Shown here: piece by piece, positions 52,491 to 60,492 of the stretch
How positions within the stretch are numbered: position 1 is the stretch's first letter
Layout of the letters: each line of letters starts with the position of its first letter
Assembly: GCF_900116905.1 (NCBI RefSeq)
Contig: NZ_FPCG01000002.1
Span: forward strand, 62,001-126,000
Length of the DNA stretch: 64,000 nt
Direction of reading: 5' to 3'
DNA from: Micrococcus terreus
GTDB lineage: Bacteria; Actinomycetota; Actinomycetes; Actinomycetales; Micrococcaceae
Position numbers and translations under genes: made by a program
The notes under the pieces: generated by a model
Told to the model about the DNA's origin: nothing
Database searches by the model: none
The model's input: the letters and a program-made list of their open reading frames with translations, nothing else

Positions 52491-53036
52491 ATGACCGCTC
52501 AGGACCTCGCCGGACACTGGACCATCGACCCGGCCCACTCACGGATCGGATTCTCCAGCCGTCACGCCATGGTGGCGCGCGTGCGCGGCGCGTTCAACGA
52601 GGTCACCGGAGAGGTCACCGTGGATCCGGCCGACCCCGCCCGCTCCTCGGCCACGATCCGGGTCCAGATGGACAGCGTGGACACCCGCAACGCCCAGCGG
52701 GACGAGCACCTGCGCAGTGCCGACTTCTTCAATGTGGCCGAACACCCGGAGATGGTGTTCATCTCCCACCAGATCGATGAGGTGGAGGACAACAGCTTCA
52801 TCGTCAACGGAGAGCTGACCATCCGTGGCATCACTCGGCTGCTCTCCGTGCCGCTGGAGCTGATCGGCATGGACACCGATCAGAACGGCCAGGTCCGCGC
52901 GGGCCTGGAGGGCAGCCGGCGGATCGACCGCCGCGACTGGGACGTCACCTGGAACACTCCCCTGGACTCCGGAGGGGTGCTGGTCAGTGACAAGATCTCC
53001 CTGGAGTTCGAGATCTCCCTGGTCAAGCAGGCCTGA
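52491..53036 (+). CDS. YceI-family lipocalin-like protein
   Basis: 181 residues, no signal peptide. The YceI beta-barrel signature is complete: WTIDPAHSRIGFSSRHAMVARVRG (about 10-33), NAQRDEHLRSADFFNVAEHPEM (about 64-85), GELTIRGITRLLSVPLEL (about 104-121), and ISLEFEISLVK at the end. Family members bind long isoprenoid chains such as polyprenyl quinone precursors. The cytoplasmic form is common in actinobacteria. The exact role is not known. Confidence 0.9.
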   Translation: MTAQDLAGHWTIDPAHSRIGFSSRHAMVARVRGAFNEVTGEVTVDPADPARSSATIRVQMDSVDTRNAQRDEHLRSADFFNVAEHPEMVFISHQIDEVEDNSFIVNGELTIRGITRLLSVPLELIGMDTDQNGQVRAGLEGSRRIDRRDWDVTWNTPLDSGGVLVSDKISLEFEISLVKQA

Positions 53037-53092
53037 TCCGGCCCTGCCAGGGCGCGGGGCCGCCGTCGGGAAAGTCTGAAATGTGACTTTGA

Positions 53093-53098
53093 TAACGT
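53093..53098 (+). promoter_or_regulatory. -10 box TAACGT of the flavin monooxygenase/amidase operon
   Basis: TAACGT, seven bases, GTG at 53106; leaderless spacing. Confidence 0.5.
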
Positions 53099-53105
53099 CC
53101 TGGGG

Positions 53106-54827
53106 GTGACCCTCTCAGACACTCCTGACACGCATCCTCGCCTGGACCACGCGGCAGATCCCGCACCTCCAGCGCAGCCGGGACTCACCGCCTTCGGCCC
53201 GGACTTCCCCTTCGCCTACGACACCTGGCTGACCCACCCGGACGGCCTGGGGTCAGTGCCGCCCGAGTGCCACGGCGAGGAGGTGGCGATCATCGGAGCC
53301 GGGATCTCCGGACTGGCCGCCGCCTACGAGCTGATGCGGATGGGGCTGCGTCCAGTGGTCTACGAGGCCTCGCGTCTGGGCGGTCGACTCCGCTCCGAGC
53401 CGTTCGCGGACGGAGACCCGGCCACCATCGCCGAACTGGGCGGGATGCGCTTCCCCCGGTCCTCCGCCGCGTTCTTCCACTACGTGGACCTGCTCGGGCT
53501 GCAGACCAGGCCCTTCCCCAACCCGCTCACCGAGGCCGCTGGCTCCACGGTGATCGAGCTGGCCGGTGAGGCCTGGTACGCCCAGACCCTGGATGATCTG
53601 CCCCCGCTGTTCCGGGAGATCGCCGAAGCCTGGGACGGCGCCCTGGAGACGGTCCTGCACCTGGGACAGCTGCAGCAGGCCATGCGCGCCCGGGACGCCG
53701 CCGCGGTCAAGCGCATCTGGGACGAGCTGGTCCCCCGGTGGGACGACCACTCCTTCTACGAGTTCGTGGCCTCCTCGGAGGAGTTCTCCCAGCTGAGCTA
53801 CCGGCACCGTGAGGTCTTCGGCCAGGTGGGCTTCGGCACCGGCGGCTGGGACTCGGACTTCCCCAACACCATGCTGGAGATCCTGCGGGTGGCGGTCTGC
53901 GAGTACGACGACGACCAGCACCTGATCCAGGGCGGCGCCGAGCAGGTGCCCCGCGGGCTCTGGGATCGGCCCGTGGACGACGCCATGCACTGGCCGTCCG
54001 GGACCTCGCTGTCCTCCCTGCACGAGGGGCGGCACCTGGGCGCGGTGACCCGCGTGTACCGCACGGCTGACGGACGGCTGGGCGTGGTGGACGCCGAGGG
54101 CGAGGAACGGACCTACCGCACGGTGCTGGCCTCCTGCCAGACCTGGCTGCTGACCACCCAGGTGCAGGTGGAGGAGGAGCTCTTCTCGCAGGAGGTGTGG
54201 ATGGCACTGGACCGCACCCGGTACATGCAGTCCTCCAAGACCTTCGTGAAGGTGGACCGTCCGTTCTGGAGGGACATCGATCCGCAGACCGGGCGGGAGC
54301 GGATGTCCATGACGCTGACCGACCGGCTCACCCGCGGCACGTACTTCTTCGAGGACGGGCCGGATGATCCGGCGGTGATCTGCCTGAGCTACTCCTGGAT
54401 GTCCGATGCGCTGAAGATGCTCCCCCATTCGGCCCAGCGGCGCGCCGACCTGGCGCTGCAGGCCCTGGATCGGATCTACCCCGAGGTGGACGTGCGCCAA
54501 CACATCATCGGTGAGCCGATCACCGTCTCCTGGGAGGCCGACCCGTACTTCCTGGGCGCGTTCAAGGGCGCACTGCCCGGACACTACCGGTACAACGAGC
54601 GCATGTTCGGACACTTCGTGCAGAAGGACCTGCCCACCGAGCAGAAGGGCATCTTCCTGGCCGGCGACGACGTCTCCTTCACTCCGGCCTGGGCCGAGGG
54701 CGCCGTGCAGACCGCGCTCAACGCCGTCTGGGGCATCGTGGACCACCTGGGCGGGAGCACCCCGGAGGCGAACCCCGGCCCGGGCGATGTGTTCGATCAG
54801 CTGCGCCCGGTACGGTTGCCGGCATGA
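53106..54827 (+). CDS. Flavin-dependent amino-acid (mono)oxygenase, lysine/tryptophan 2-monooxygenase-like
   Basis: 573 residues. The dinucleotide motif IIGAGISGLAAAYELMRMG is at about 62-80, EASRLGGRLRSEPF about 87-100, and the FAD-binding C-terminal GIFLAGDDVSFTPAWAEGAVQTALNAV region about 515-541. The substrate domain and the AELGGMRFPRSSAAFFHYVD stretch resemble the IaaM/DavB/PAO group, which oxidatively decarboxylates an amino acid to an amide. The next gene, overlapping by ATGA, is a nitrilase-type amidase, the same gene pair as DavB-DavA for lysine. The amino acid used here is not determined. Confidence 0.85.
   Translation: MTLSDTPDTHPRLDHAADPAPPAQPGLTAFGPDFPFAYDTWLTHPDGLGSVPPECHGEEVAIIGAGISGLAAAYELMRMGLRPVVYEASRLGGRLRSEPFADGDPATIAELGGMRFPRSSAAFFHYVDLLGLQTRPFPNPLTEAAGSTVIELAGEAWYAQTLDDLPPLFREIAEAWDGALETVLHLGQLQQAMRARDAAAVKRIWDELVPRWDDHSFYEFVASSEEFSQLSYRHREVFGQVGFGTGGWDSDFPNTMLEILRVAVCEYDDDQHLIQGGAEQVPRGLWDRPVDDAMHWPSGTSLSSLHEGRHLGAVTRVYRTADGRLGVVDAEGEERTYRTVLASCQTWLLTTQVQVEEELFSQEVWMALDRTRYMQSSKTFVKVDRPFWRDIDPQTGRERMSMTLTDRLTRGTYFFEDGPDDPAVICLSYSWMSDALKMLPHSAQRRADLALQALDRIYPEVDVRQHIIGEPITVSWEADPYFLGAFKGALPGHYRYNERMFGHFVQKDLPTEQKGIFLAGDDVSFTPAWAEGAVQTALNAVWGIVDHLGGSTPEANPGPGDVFDQLRPVRLPA
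54811..54816 (+). promoter_or_regulatory. Possible internal -10 box TACGGT before the amidase gene
   Basis: TACGGT, seven bases, ATG at 54824. It lies inside the oxygenase gene's last codons, so it may be chance; independent expression of the amidase is possible. Confidence 0.3.
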
Positions 54828-55666
54828 GCCCCGCCTCCATCTCCTCCCTGAAGGGCCCTCCACCGCAGCCGATCCGGGTGGCGGCCGCCCAGTGCCGCCC
54901 GATCCCGGAGGACGTCCCGGCGAACCTGTCCCTGATGGACCGCCTGCTCGCCGACGCCGCGGGGCAGGACGTGGATCTGGTGGTCTTCCCCGAGATGATG
55001 CTGACCGGCTACGGGATCGGAGCCGAGGCGGTGTCCCGGCTGGCCGAACCGGTGGACGGACCGTCCGGACAGTCGGTGGCCGAGATGGCACACCAGCACG
55101 GGGTGGCGGTCTGCTTCGGCCACCCCGAGCGGGACGGTCAGGCGGTCTTCAACAGCGTGAGCCTGGTGAGCGAGTCCGGCGAGCGCCTGACCGGCGGGCG
55201 GAAGATGCACCTGTTCGGGGACGTGGACGCGCAGCAGTTCTCCGCAGCTGACCGCGCGCCGCAGGTGGCCACGTGGCACGGCTGGACCGTGGGAACGGCG
55301 ATCTGCTTCGACGTCGAGTTCCCGGAGACCACCCGACTGCTGGCCGAGCAGGGTGCTGACCTGGTCCTGGTGCCCACGGCGAACATGGTGGGCTTCGAGG
55401 TGGTCAACCGGGTGCTGGTCCCTGCCCGTGCGGCCGAGAACCAGCTGGCCCTGGTGTACGCCAACCACACCGGTTCTGACCCGCTCTTCGACTACAACGG
55501 GGACAGCCTCATCGCCGGTCCGGACGGCTCCATCCTGGCTGAGGCCTCTGCCACCGGGGCTCCCACCGGTGAGCAGCTGGTCATCGCAGACCTGGATCCC
55601 CACAGGGTCCTGGATGCCCGGCGTGACTTCTCCTACCTCACCCAGCGCCGGACCGACCTGTACTGA
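54824..55666 (+). CDS. Carbon-nitrogen hydrolase (nitrilase superfamily) amidase
   Basis: 280 residues. The catalytic triad is complete: Glu57 (FPEMMLTGY), Lys127 (GRKMHLFGD) and Cys161 (AICFDVEFPE). It is expected to hydrolyse a C-N amide bond in the cytoplasm. Given its overlap with the flavin monooxygenase gene, the amide product of that enzyme is the probable substrate (in the lysine pathway this would be 5-aminovaleramide to 5-aminovalerate). No davT or davD homologues follow, so the pathway is incomplete here. Confidence 0.9.
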   Translation: MSPASISSLKGPPPQPIRVAAAQCRPIPEDVPANLSLMDRLLADAAGQDVDLVVFPEMMLTGYGIGAEAVSRLAEPVDGPSGQSVAEMAHQHGVAVCFGHPERDGQAVFNSVSLVSESGERLTGGRKMHLFGDVDAQQFSAADRAPQVATWHGWTVGTAICFDVEFPETTRLLAEQGADLVLVPTANMVGFEVVNRVLVPARAAENQLALVYANHTGSDPLFDYNGDSLIAGPDGSILAEASATGAPTGEQLVIADLDPHRVLDARRDFSYLTQRRTDLY

Positions 55667-55696
55667 CAGTCGTCGGCGCCCACTGCTCCTGCGACC

Positions 55697-55702
55697 TACA
55701 CT
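55697..55702 (+). promoter_or_regulatory. -10 box TACACT of the TIGR02206 gene
   Basis: TACACT, six bases, ATG at 55709; leaderless spacing. Confidence 0.5.
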
Positions 55703-55708
55703 GTCGCC

Positions 55709-56491
55709 ATGGATCGCATGACCCCCTACGGGCCGGAACACCTGGCCGTGCTCGTGGTGATCGTCGTCGTCGGGATCCTGGCGGTGGTCCACGCCCGCCG
55801 GGTGCGCGGCACCCCTGCTGAACACCGCCTCACCCGCGGCGCCGGCTGGCTGCTGCTCGTGGTCTCGCTCCTGTGGATGGCCTGGGGGCTGCTGCCGCAG
55901 AACTGGGACATCGAGCAGTCGCTGCCGTTCCACTTCTCCGACGCCCTGCGCATCATCACCGCGATCGCCCTGATCACCCGTGCGGGCTGGGCGGTGGCGG
56001 TCAGCTTCTACTGGGGCCTGACCCTGAACCTGCAGTCGGTGCTGACGCCGGACCTGACCTACCTGGGCGACCCTGTCCTGGAGTTCAGCCTCTACTGGTT
56101 CCTGCATGCCATGGTGCTGTGGGCCCCGCTCGTGCTGGTGTGGGGACTGGGCTATCGGCCGACCTGGCGCGGCTATGGGGCGGCCTTCGGCATCGCAGTG
56201 GGGTGGGCCGGTGTGGCGGCCGTGGCCAATGCGGTCACCGGCGCCAACTACGCCTATCTCGCCCATGCCCCGGCGGGACCATCCCTGTTGGACGTGCTGG
56301 GTGGCTGGCCCTGGTACATCGGGGTCGAGTTCCTCCTGGTGGGCGCCGTCTGGGCACTGATGACCTGGCCCTTCACGACGACGGCCCGCACCGAGCACGC
56401 ACCGCTCGCCGACCGCTGGGGTCTGGTGAGGAGGCGGGCCATCCCCGCAGCCGCAGCCTCGCCGACTACCCGCGCGTTCGCTCGGTCTTGA
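55709..56491 (+). CDS. TIGR02206 (YwaF-like) integral membrane protein
   Basis: 260 residues with about seven hydrophobic segments. The family signature is EQSLPFHFSDALRI (about 71-84), with NLQSVLTPDLTY (about 108-119), FLHAMVLWAPL, and the GANYAYLAHAPAG region near 180-192. The function is unknown; similar proteins are widespread in Firmicutes and actinobacteria. The C-terminus is a basic cytoplasmic tail. Its 3' end overlaps the convergent gene by 26 bp. Confidence 0.85.
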   Translation: MDRMTPYGPEHLAVLVVIVVVGILAVVHARRVRGTPAEHRLTRGAGWLLLVVSLLWMAWGLLPQNWDIEQSLPFHFSDALRIITAIALITRAGWAVAVSFYWGLTLNLQSVLTPDLTYLGDPVLEFSLYWFLHAMVLWAPLVLVWGLGYRPTWRGYGAAFGIAVGWAGVAAVANAVTGANYAYLAHAPAGPSLLDVLGGWPWYIGVEFLLVGAVWALMTWPFTTTARTEHAPLADRWGLVRRRAIPAAAASPTTRAFARS

Positions 56492-57605
56492 GCCTGGCCG
56501 CCCGGCGCCAGTCCCGCGCAGAGGAGATCGTCGCCCCAAGGAACAGCAGGAGCATGCCCGCGCGGAAGACGCTCTCCAGGACGGGCACCTCATCCATGCC
56601 GAGCCCTTCCACCAGCTGCGCTGCGAAGAGGACCGTCCAGGCGGCGGCCAGCGCCCCGGTGAACAGGGTCATCCGCCGCGGCCGGACCACCGGATCCTCG
56701 GCGAGCGCGTGGGCGTAGTCCCAGGGCGAGCCGAACTCCTCGACCGCCAGGTTGCTGGACTGCTGGGCATGGGTCAGCGCCTCATGGACTGCCCGGTCCA
56801 CGTCACTGTCCTTGAGCACTCGCCGGTGGAACAGCGCCGAGCGGAACTGGTCGGCCCAGGTCCGATCGTCCACCGGTTCTTCGGCTGTGTGCACCCGGCG
56901 GGGCAGGCCCAGATCATCGTGCGCGCCGCTGCCAGGAATCCGCTGGGCCAGCTGCCAGGCGACCACGGCCAGGAGTGTCCAGGCGCCGGTCGCGATCCAG
57001 ATCCAGGGCACCCCCTGCGGCAGCAGCACATCCTGAGTGGCCATGGCCACCACGGCGATCACCACAGCGGAGACCGCCACTACGACGACGGCCGCGGCCA
57101 CGGCGCGCAGATTCCCTCGGCGTCCCAGGGTGGAGGAGTAGACGGCGTGCAGCAGGATGATCGGCACGGCGATCGCGCCCGGCACCAGGATCCAGCCCAG
57201 GCTCATCTGGTCCGGGCCCCATCCCGGGATCACCGTGAAGAGCGCGAACAGGAAGGACATGCCTGCGGCCACGGCGGGGATGCCCCACAGGGCCGAGCGC
57301 AGGCTCCAGGTGTTCTCCGTCTCGCCGCGGTGCCGGATGAAGCGCTCCGGGTTCTCTCGCAGCCAGCGGTGCACCGTCGCCTCCGCCCACACGCCCGGTT
57401 CCCCGTGGAGCTGTTCCAGGGACTGGGCCGATCCTCGTGCAGCCTCGGCCGCGCGGCGCACCTCGCCCTGCGCCGGGGATGACTGGACCTGGGAGAGCAG
57501 CAGCCGGAAGTAGGCATCCCGTGACCAGTCCAGGTCGCGCTCGGAGTGTCCGTGGTCCTTGACCTCGGACTCCAGCCGCTCCAGGTCTTCGGTGGTGTCC
57601 TTCAT
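56466..57605 (-). CDS. Uncharacterised multi-helix membrane protein encoded with a PadR regulator
   Basis: 379 residues from the ATG at 57605, with GGGGGAGGG upstream; the start overlaps the PadR stop (ATGA). The N-terminal 95 residues are helical and charged, similar in position to the HAAS-type cytoplasmic domain found in PadR-linked membrane proteins, followed by hydrophobic pairs at about 110-145 and 165-215. The cytoplasmic middle (about 220-315) contains PRRVHTAEEPVDDRTWADQF, and two more helices follow near 325-365. The function is unknown. Co-regulation with PadR is likely. Confidence 0.75.
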   Translation of the reverse strand: MKDTTEDLERLESEVKDHGHSERDLDWSRDAYFRLLLSQVQSSPAQGEVRRAAEAARGSAQSLEQLHGEPGVWAEATVHRWLRENPERFIRHRGETENTWSLRSALWGIPAVAAGMSFLFALFTVIPGWGPDQMSLGWILVPGAIAVPIILLHAVYSSTLGRRGNLRAVAAAVVVVAVSAVVIAVVAMATQDVLLPQGVPWIWIATGAWTLLAVVAWQLAQRIPGSGAHDDLGLPRRVHTAEEPVDDRTWADQFRSALFHRRVLKDSDVDRAVHEALTHAQQSSNLAVEEFGSPWDYAHALAEDPVVRPRRMTLFTGALAAAWTVLFAAQLVEGLGMDEVPVLESVFRAGMLLLFLGATISSARDWRRAARLKTERTRG

Positions 57606-57988
57606 GGTCCCTCCCCCTGGGCACCCGTGGTGACGGGGCCGTCGTCGTGCTCTGTGGCTGCGTCCGCGGTCAGGGCGGTGACCAGTGCCGCCCACTGGGC
57701 GCGCTCCTGGGCCAGCTGTGCTGTCCCCTGGGCGGTGAGCCGGTAAGTCCGCCGCCCCGGGCCGGTCTGGCCTGGTTCCCAGGTGGAGGCGATCAGCCCG
57801 TCCTCCTCCAGCCGTCCCAGTAGCGGGTAGAGCGATCCACCGCGGGGCCGGCCGAAGCCGCGGCCCTCCAGCTCGGTGGCGAGCCTGTAACCGTGGCGGG
57901 GGCCGCCCCGCAGCACAGCCAGGATGGCCGTGGGCAGCGCCGTGCGAGACCAGGCCGCGGGCCACTGCTGCCCTGCCGCTGACCCCAT
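57602..57988 (-). CDS. PadR-family transcriptional regulator
   Basis: 128 residues from the ATG at 57988 with GAGGTGAGG upstream. Winged helix typical of PadR: ALPTAILAVLRGGPRHGYRLATELEGRGF and GSLYPLLGRLEEDGLI, followed by the short C-terminal dimer helix and an Asp/Gly-rich tail. It probably represses its own operon, which contains the downstream membrane protein. An inverted repeat upstream (58008-58028) is a good operator candidate. Confidence 0.9.
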   Translation of the reverse strand: MGSAAGQQWPAAWSRTALPTAILAVLRGGPRHGYRLATELEGRGFGRPRGGSLYPLLGRLEEDGLIASTWEPGQTGPGRRTYRLTAQGTAQLAQERAQWAALVTALTADAATEHDDGPVTTGAQGEGP

Positions 57989-58007
57989 CGCCTCACCTCT
58001 GTACGAT

Positions 58008-58028
58008 GGGTACGTTCCGTACGTACCC
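58008..58028. promoter_or_regulatory. Inverted repeat, probable PadR operator
   Basis: GGGTACGT-n5-ACGTACCC, arms of 8 bp, 19 bp before the padR ATG. It has the two-fold symmetry of PadR sites and lies where a promoter would be. No binding data. Confidence 0.55.
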
Positions 58029-58084
58029 CTCAGTACACCCTGCATGCACCAGGGGGGTCTCGTCAAGGCGCCGCGGTGCCTGCG

Positions 58085-58090
58085 CTAGCA
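58085..58090 (+). promoter_or_regulatory. -10 box TAGCAT of tRNA-Val
   Basis: TAGCAT lies about 28 bp before the tRNA 5' end. A TCGTCA element is in a possible -35 place. Confidence 0.4.
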
Positions 58091-58117
58091 TGGCGAGGTC
58101 CGGTCTGACCGGGTTCG

Positions 58118-58191
58118 GGGCCAATAGCTCAGTTGGTTAGAGCACTTCGTTTACACCGAAGGGGTCGGGGGTTCGAGTCCCTCTTGGCCCA
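58118..58191 (+). tRNA. tRNA-Val (anticodon TAC)
   Basis: 74 nt: acceptor GGGCCAA/TTGGCCC, discriminator A, D-arm AGCTCAGTTGGTTAGAGC, anticodon stem-loop CTTCG-TTTACAC-CGAAG (TAC), and T-arm GGGTTCGAGTCCC. CCA is not encoded directly. Confidence 0.96.
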
Positions 58192-58254
58192 CCCACCTGA
58201 ATCTCTTCGCACCGCCACGGCAGCCGCCACATCAGCGCACCCGTGGGAGGACCT

Positions 58255-59211
58255 ATGGAAGGATCGCACCTCCCGATGGAGCAGGACTGGCACCCTCGCG
58301 CGCGGGCGTGGATCTCGGAGCACCTCGGCGTTGAGTACCTGAAGATCGACCAGGTCCGGGAGCGGCACTGGGGGTCGATCTGGACGGTGGACACGGGTGA
58401 TCAGCGCTGGTGGTTCAAGCGCGGCCATCCCCGCCTCCACCACGAGGTCGCTCTGCGGCGGATCCTGCGTGACCATGCACCGGCACTGATCCTGCCGGTG
58501 GTCGCCGATCACCCCACTGAAGGATGGATGCTCACCGAGGATCAGGGCGGAACGCTCTCCGTTCGCGCCTCCAAGCATCCAGACCAGGGGCTACGGATCC
58601 TCAGGGACCTCGCCCAGGCCATCGCACAGGTGCAGCGCTCAGTTCCCCTGGAGGCTGTGACCCGCCCGGGGCTGGACGAGTTCCGCCCGGATCACGCCGT
58701 GGAGACGTTGGACCGGGCCCTGGCCTGGTTCACGGCATTGCCCCCGGACCACCCGGCCCATGTGGGCACCGGGCGCCGGGACAGAGCCCTGGAGGCCATG
58801 GCGCACGTGGTGGAGCGTTGGGACCGGGTCCGGGCGGACAGCATCCCGGACCTGGCGATCGACCACAACGACCTCCACCTGGGCAACGCCTTCCCGGGTC
58901 CAGTGATCTCCGACTGGGGCGACGCCGTGATCGGACACCCCTTCGGCACGGTCAGGCACCTGTTGGTCACCGCACAGCGCCTGCACGGCACGCGTGCCGC
59001 CGAGACGGTGAAGGGTGCCTACCTGTCCGAGTGGGGCGACCCGGCGGAACTGGACGAAGCACTGGAGACTGCCGTGCGGCTGCAGGTGCCGAACAGGCTG
59101 AACTGCTGGTGGCGGCTGGACTCTCCAGACATGGTGGCCGAGTACGCGCAGTACATCAACCCGCTGATCGACGAGATCGGCCAGGGCTGGGACACCGTCA
59201 CCGAACCCTGA
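58255..59211 (+). CDS. APH-superfamily phosphotransferase of unknown substrate
   Basis: 318 residues from the ATG at 58255, with GGGAGG just upstream (a GTG at 58243 is also in frame). The aminoglycoside/choline-kinase fold is shown by WWFKRG with the ATP lysine at about 50, the catalytic loop AIDHNDLHLGNAF (His-x-Asp-x-x-x-x-Asn, about 199-211), and the metal Asp in VISDWGDAVIGHP. The C-terminal helical part is rich in Trp. Substrate not recognised; it does not look specifically like APH(3'). It stands alone between tRNA-Val and the convergent peroxiredoxin gene. Confidence 0.8.
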   Translation: MEGSHLPMEQDWHPRARAWISEHLGVEYLKIDQVRERHWGSIWTVDTGDQRWWFKRGHPRLHHEVALRRILRDHAPALILPVVADHPTEGWMLTEDQGGTLSVRASKHPDQGLRILRDLAQAIAQVQRSVPLEAVTRPGLDEFRPDHAVETLDRALAWFTALPPDHPAHVGTGRRDRALEAMAHVVERWDRVRADSIPDLAIDHNDLHLGNAFPGPVISDWGDAVIGHPFGTVRHLLVTAQRLHGTRAAETVKGAYLSEWGDPAELDEALETAVRLQVPNRLNCWWRLDSPDMVAEYAQYINPLIDEIGQGWDTVTEP

Positions 59212-59282
59212 TCCAGCATGCGATCACGATCACGACGGATGTGGTCTCGATCGGCGTGTCGCGGCATGCAGCGCGCACGTGT

Positions 59283-59762
59283 TCAGAGGTTCAGGTGGGA
59301 CTGGGGGGTGCGTTCCTCGCCTGGGGCTGCCTGGATCCGGTGCAGGACAGTGCCGTCCACGTCGATCAGCACGCTGGAGCGCCGGGCACGGCCGGACTCG
59401 GCGTCGAACTCCCCCAGCAGCTGTGCCGCAGCACCGTGCGGCCAGAAGTCGGAGAGCATCGGAATGCTGATCCCCCACTCCTCCGCCACGGGACGCAGCA
59501 CCGGCGCGGGGTCACAGGAGACGATCCGCAGGGCGATGCCCTGATCGGCCAACTGGTCGGCCAGCGACTGCATCCAGCCCAGCTCGCGGGTGCACACCGG
59601 GGTGAAGGCCCCCGGCAGAAAGGCGATCCAGCAGCGCGAGGCGACGGAGCCGCCGTCGGGAAGGAGGAATCCCTTCGTCCGCTCGCCTGACGGGGCCAGC
59701 GGAGGCCAGGCCCACGGCTGGCCGTGCTGATCGCGCAGACGCGGGGTGGTCGGCGGTACCAC
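59283..59762 (-). CDS. AhpE-like 1-Cys-type peroxiredoxin
   Basis: 159 residues. The peroxidatic cysteine is Cys57 in PGAFTPVCTREL (P-x-x-x-T-x-x-C). A supporting Arg and an IVSCDPAPVLRPVAEEWG stretch match the thioredoxin-like fold of AhpC/TSA-type peroxiredoxins such as AhpE. It detoxifies peroxides, and recycling by mycothiol/mycoredoxin is plausible. The GTG at 59762, 11 bp after the DUF3052 stop, is used; the two genes are in the same order (AhpE next to DUF3052 and aceE) as in Mycobacterium. Confidence 0.87.
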   Translation of the reverse strand: MVPPTTPRLRDQHGQPWAWPPLAPSGERTKGFLLPDGGSVASRCWIAFLPGAFTPVCTRELGWMQSLADQLADQGIALRIVSCDPAPVLRPVAEEWGISIPMLSDFWPHGAAAQLLGEFDAESGRARRSSVLIDVDGTVLHRIQAAPGEERTPQSHLNL

Positions 59763-59773
59763 CGGGTGGGCCG

Positions 59774-60220
59774 TCAGGACTTGCGGCGGCCGACCAGTCG
59801 TGTGGCCGACCAGTCCTCGGAGACGCCCGCTGTGGTGGTCACGTGCAGGCCGGCGGTGGGAGCGGCCTCATTGGCATCCGCGGGATCCACGTAGCCCTCA
59901 CGGCCCTTGCGCGGGGTGAACAGCCAGACCGGGCCGGAGTCCAGTGAGGTCTGCACGTCCACGAGGGCATCGGTGAGGTCGGTGACGTCGCCGTCGTCCT
60001 CACGCCACCACAGGATGACGGCGTCCACGGGCTCCTGGTCGTCCTCCGTGAGCAGCTCGGAGCCGAGTCCGTCCTCCAGCGCGTCACGGAAGTCGAAGTC
60101 GACGTCATCGTCGTAGCCGAACTCCTGGACCAGCTGTCCGTGGGTCAGACCCATCAGCTGTGCTGGTCCCTCTCCGGCCTCCGCGGTGGGTGCTGCGGCT
60201 GCCGACTCTGGCTGGTTCAC
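59774..60220 (-). CDS. DUF3052-family protein
   Basis: 148 residues. Conserved core: MGLTHGQLVQEFGYDDDVDFDFRDALED (about 23-50) and DAVILWWREDDGDVTDLTDALVD (about 65-88), with SGPVWLFTPRKGREGYVDPAD (about 94-114) and TAGVSEDWSATRL near the end. Highly acidic overall. The family occurs only in actinobacteria; in Mycobacterium the homologue is Rv2239c, beside ahpE and aceE, just as here. The function is unknown. Confidence 0.88.
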   Translation of the reverse strand: MNQPESAAAAPTAEAGEGPAQLMGLTHGQLVQEFGYDDDVDFDFRDALEDGLGSELLTEDDQEPVDAVILWWREDDGDVTDLTDALVDVQTSLDSGPVWLFTPRKGREGYVDPADANEAAPTAGLHVTTTAGVSEDWSATRLVGRRKS

Positions 60221-60387
60221 GTCACGTTCCTCTCACATCCTCAGTGGATCCTGTGGAATCCAGGGCCCACCGGGCGGGGGCCCTTCCGACCAAGGGTACT
60301 GCCCTGCCGCCCTGAGGGCACGCCGCACCCCAGACAAGCGGTCCGTCACCGACGTCACGCAGGCTGACCCTGGGGTCCCACAGGCAC

Positions 60388-60393
60388 TACAGT
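60388..60393 (+). promoter_or_regulatory. Probable aceE promoter, -10 TACAGT
   Basis: TACAGT with CTGACC at 60364-60369, an 18-bp spacer, gives a leader of about 90 nt. The 272-bp region between DUF3052 and aceE holds both divergent promoters. Confidence 0.4.
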
Positions 60394-60492
60394 CGACACT
60401 GGAAGTCCTGGCCCAGGGACGCCGCAGGACAAGATCCCGACGGCAGCCCGGTCCGGCACCGTGGACACCATCCGCTATGAAGAGAGGTTGCC

